Source: Zancudomyces culisetae
Lineage: Eukaryota; Kickxellomycota; Harpellomycetes; Harpellales; Legeriomycetaceae
Length of the DNA stretch: 20,543 nt
Direction: 5' to 3'
NCBI GenBank assembly: GCA_001969505.1
Contig: LSSK01001139.1
Coordinates: 1 to 20,543 of the forward strand
The notes beneath the pieces are model-generated. The model was given only the letters and a program-made list of their open reading frames with translations, made no database searches and had not been told where the DNA came from. Shown piece by piece: positions 20,093-20,543 of the stretch. A program made the translations under genes and the position numbers. Position 1 is the stretch's first letter. Every line of letters begins with the position of its first letter.

Positions 20093-20543
20093 TTCTACTT
20101 CTATTTCTATCGTTTGGACCAAAGATTATATTAATTAGTATATTAGTATATTAGTATATTAAAGTGGAATAAGTAACAATTATTATCTACTACAGAAGAA
20201 AAGGAAAAAAGGAGGAAATACTAAGGATATTTATATATCTTGAATTGTCAATACATATTATTGTTAACCGGGTTATAAAGAGAGTGCCCTCCCTCCCCAA
20301 TACACACACACATGTAAATGTGATACAAATATATGCGCACGCACAACAAATGTAGATGCAGTATTACATTAAGCAATCATGAAAAATTGTTATAATGCTA
20401 CTAATATGCATGCGCAATCTCATTTTCACTTGTCTTTTCTCCTCTTGTTTTATGAGCAAGAGCTATAGGTACAAGCTATGAAGCGTATAACATGAGTCCA
20501 TGGTGTTCAGTGTACTATTCTGTAGTATATACAACGTATTATA
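20093..20543. other. Protease promoter and right-edge DNA
   Basis: This is AT-rich sequence without a supportable gene. TATATAAA on the minus strand at 20237-20230 lies about 140 bases before the protease ATG. An 8-base tandem repeat at 20134-20160 is listed separately. A small CA-rich run (ACACACACACA) is near 20302. Confidence 0.5.
20134..20160. repeat. Eight-base tandem repeat ATTAGTAT, 3.4 copies
   Basis: ATTAGTAT occurs at 20134-20141, 20142-20149 and 20150-20157, with a partial fourth copy. It lies 42-68 bases before the protease ATG, inside its likely 5' leader or core promoter, so copy number could affect expression or simply vary neutrally. Confidence 0.75.

Overview
The window looks like about 20.5 kb of nuclear DNA from an early-branching fungus. 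It is AT-rich, with short GT-AG introns, TATA-like boxes and long AT-rich intergenic stretches. Recognisable genes are typical of fungi: a fungal-type ISWI accessory subunit (Itc1-like), inositol-3-phosphate synthase, cyclophilin-40 and a glycine-rich protein resembling a small fungal family. The unusual gene is a complete selenocysteine-specific elongation factor (eEFSec). As I recall the literature, selenocysteine use in fungi is known only from a few early-branching lineages, mostly insect-gut fungi of the Harpellales (Kickxellomycotina). Together with a secreted trypsin-like protease, this suggests a Harpellales-like species. That placement is inference and was not tested by any search.

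Layout, left to right. 407-1207 (+) is an unrecognised protein with a signal peptide. 2090-2575 (+) is the glycine-rich protein. 2998-5659 (-) is eEFSec in nine exons that join in frame into 572 residues. 6126-6404 (+) is a short Ser/Thr-rich single-pass membrane protein, head-to-head with eEFSec. 6585-7739 (-) is cyclophilin-40 and 8215-9783 (-) is inositol-3-phosphate synthase. A 4-kb stretch with no supportable gene follows (9784-13832); it holds a GGTGAR hexanucleotide array and a start-less open frame of higher GC. 13833-17919 (+) is the Itc1-like WAC/DDT/WHIM protein in two exons. 18243-20092 (-) is a secreted trypsin-like serine protease in two exons.

The genes do not form one pathway. 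eEFSec would deliver selenocysteinyl-tRNA to the ribosome, INO1 makes inositol phosphate for membrane lipids, cyclophilin-40 is an Hsp90 co-chaperone, the Itc1-like protein would pair with an ISWI ATPase, and the protease and the 407-1207 product act outside the cell. No tRNA, rRNA, CRISPR array or intact transposon was recognised. No in-frame UGA selenoprotein was found. Exon joins were worked out by hand from splice sites, phase and family resemblance.
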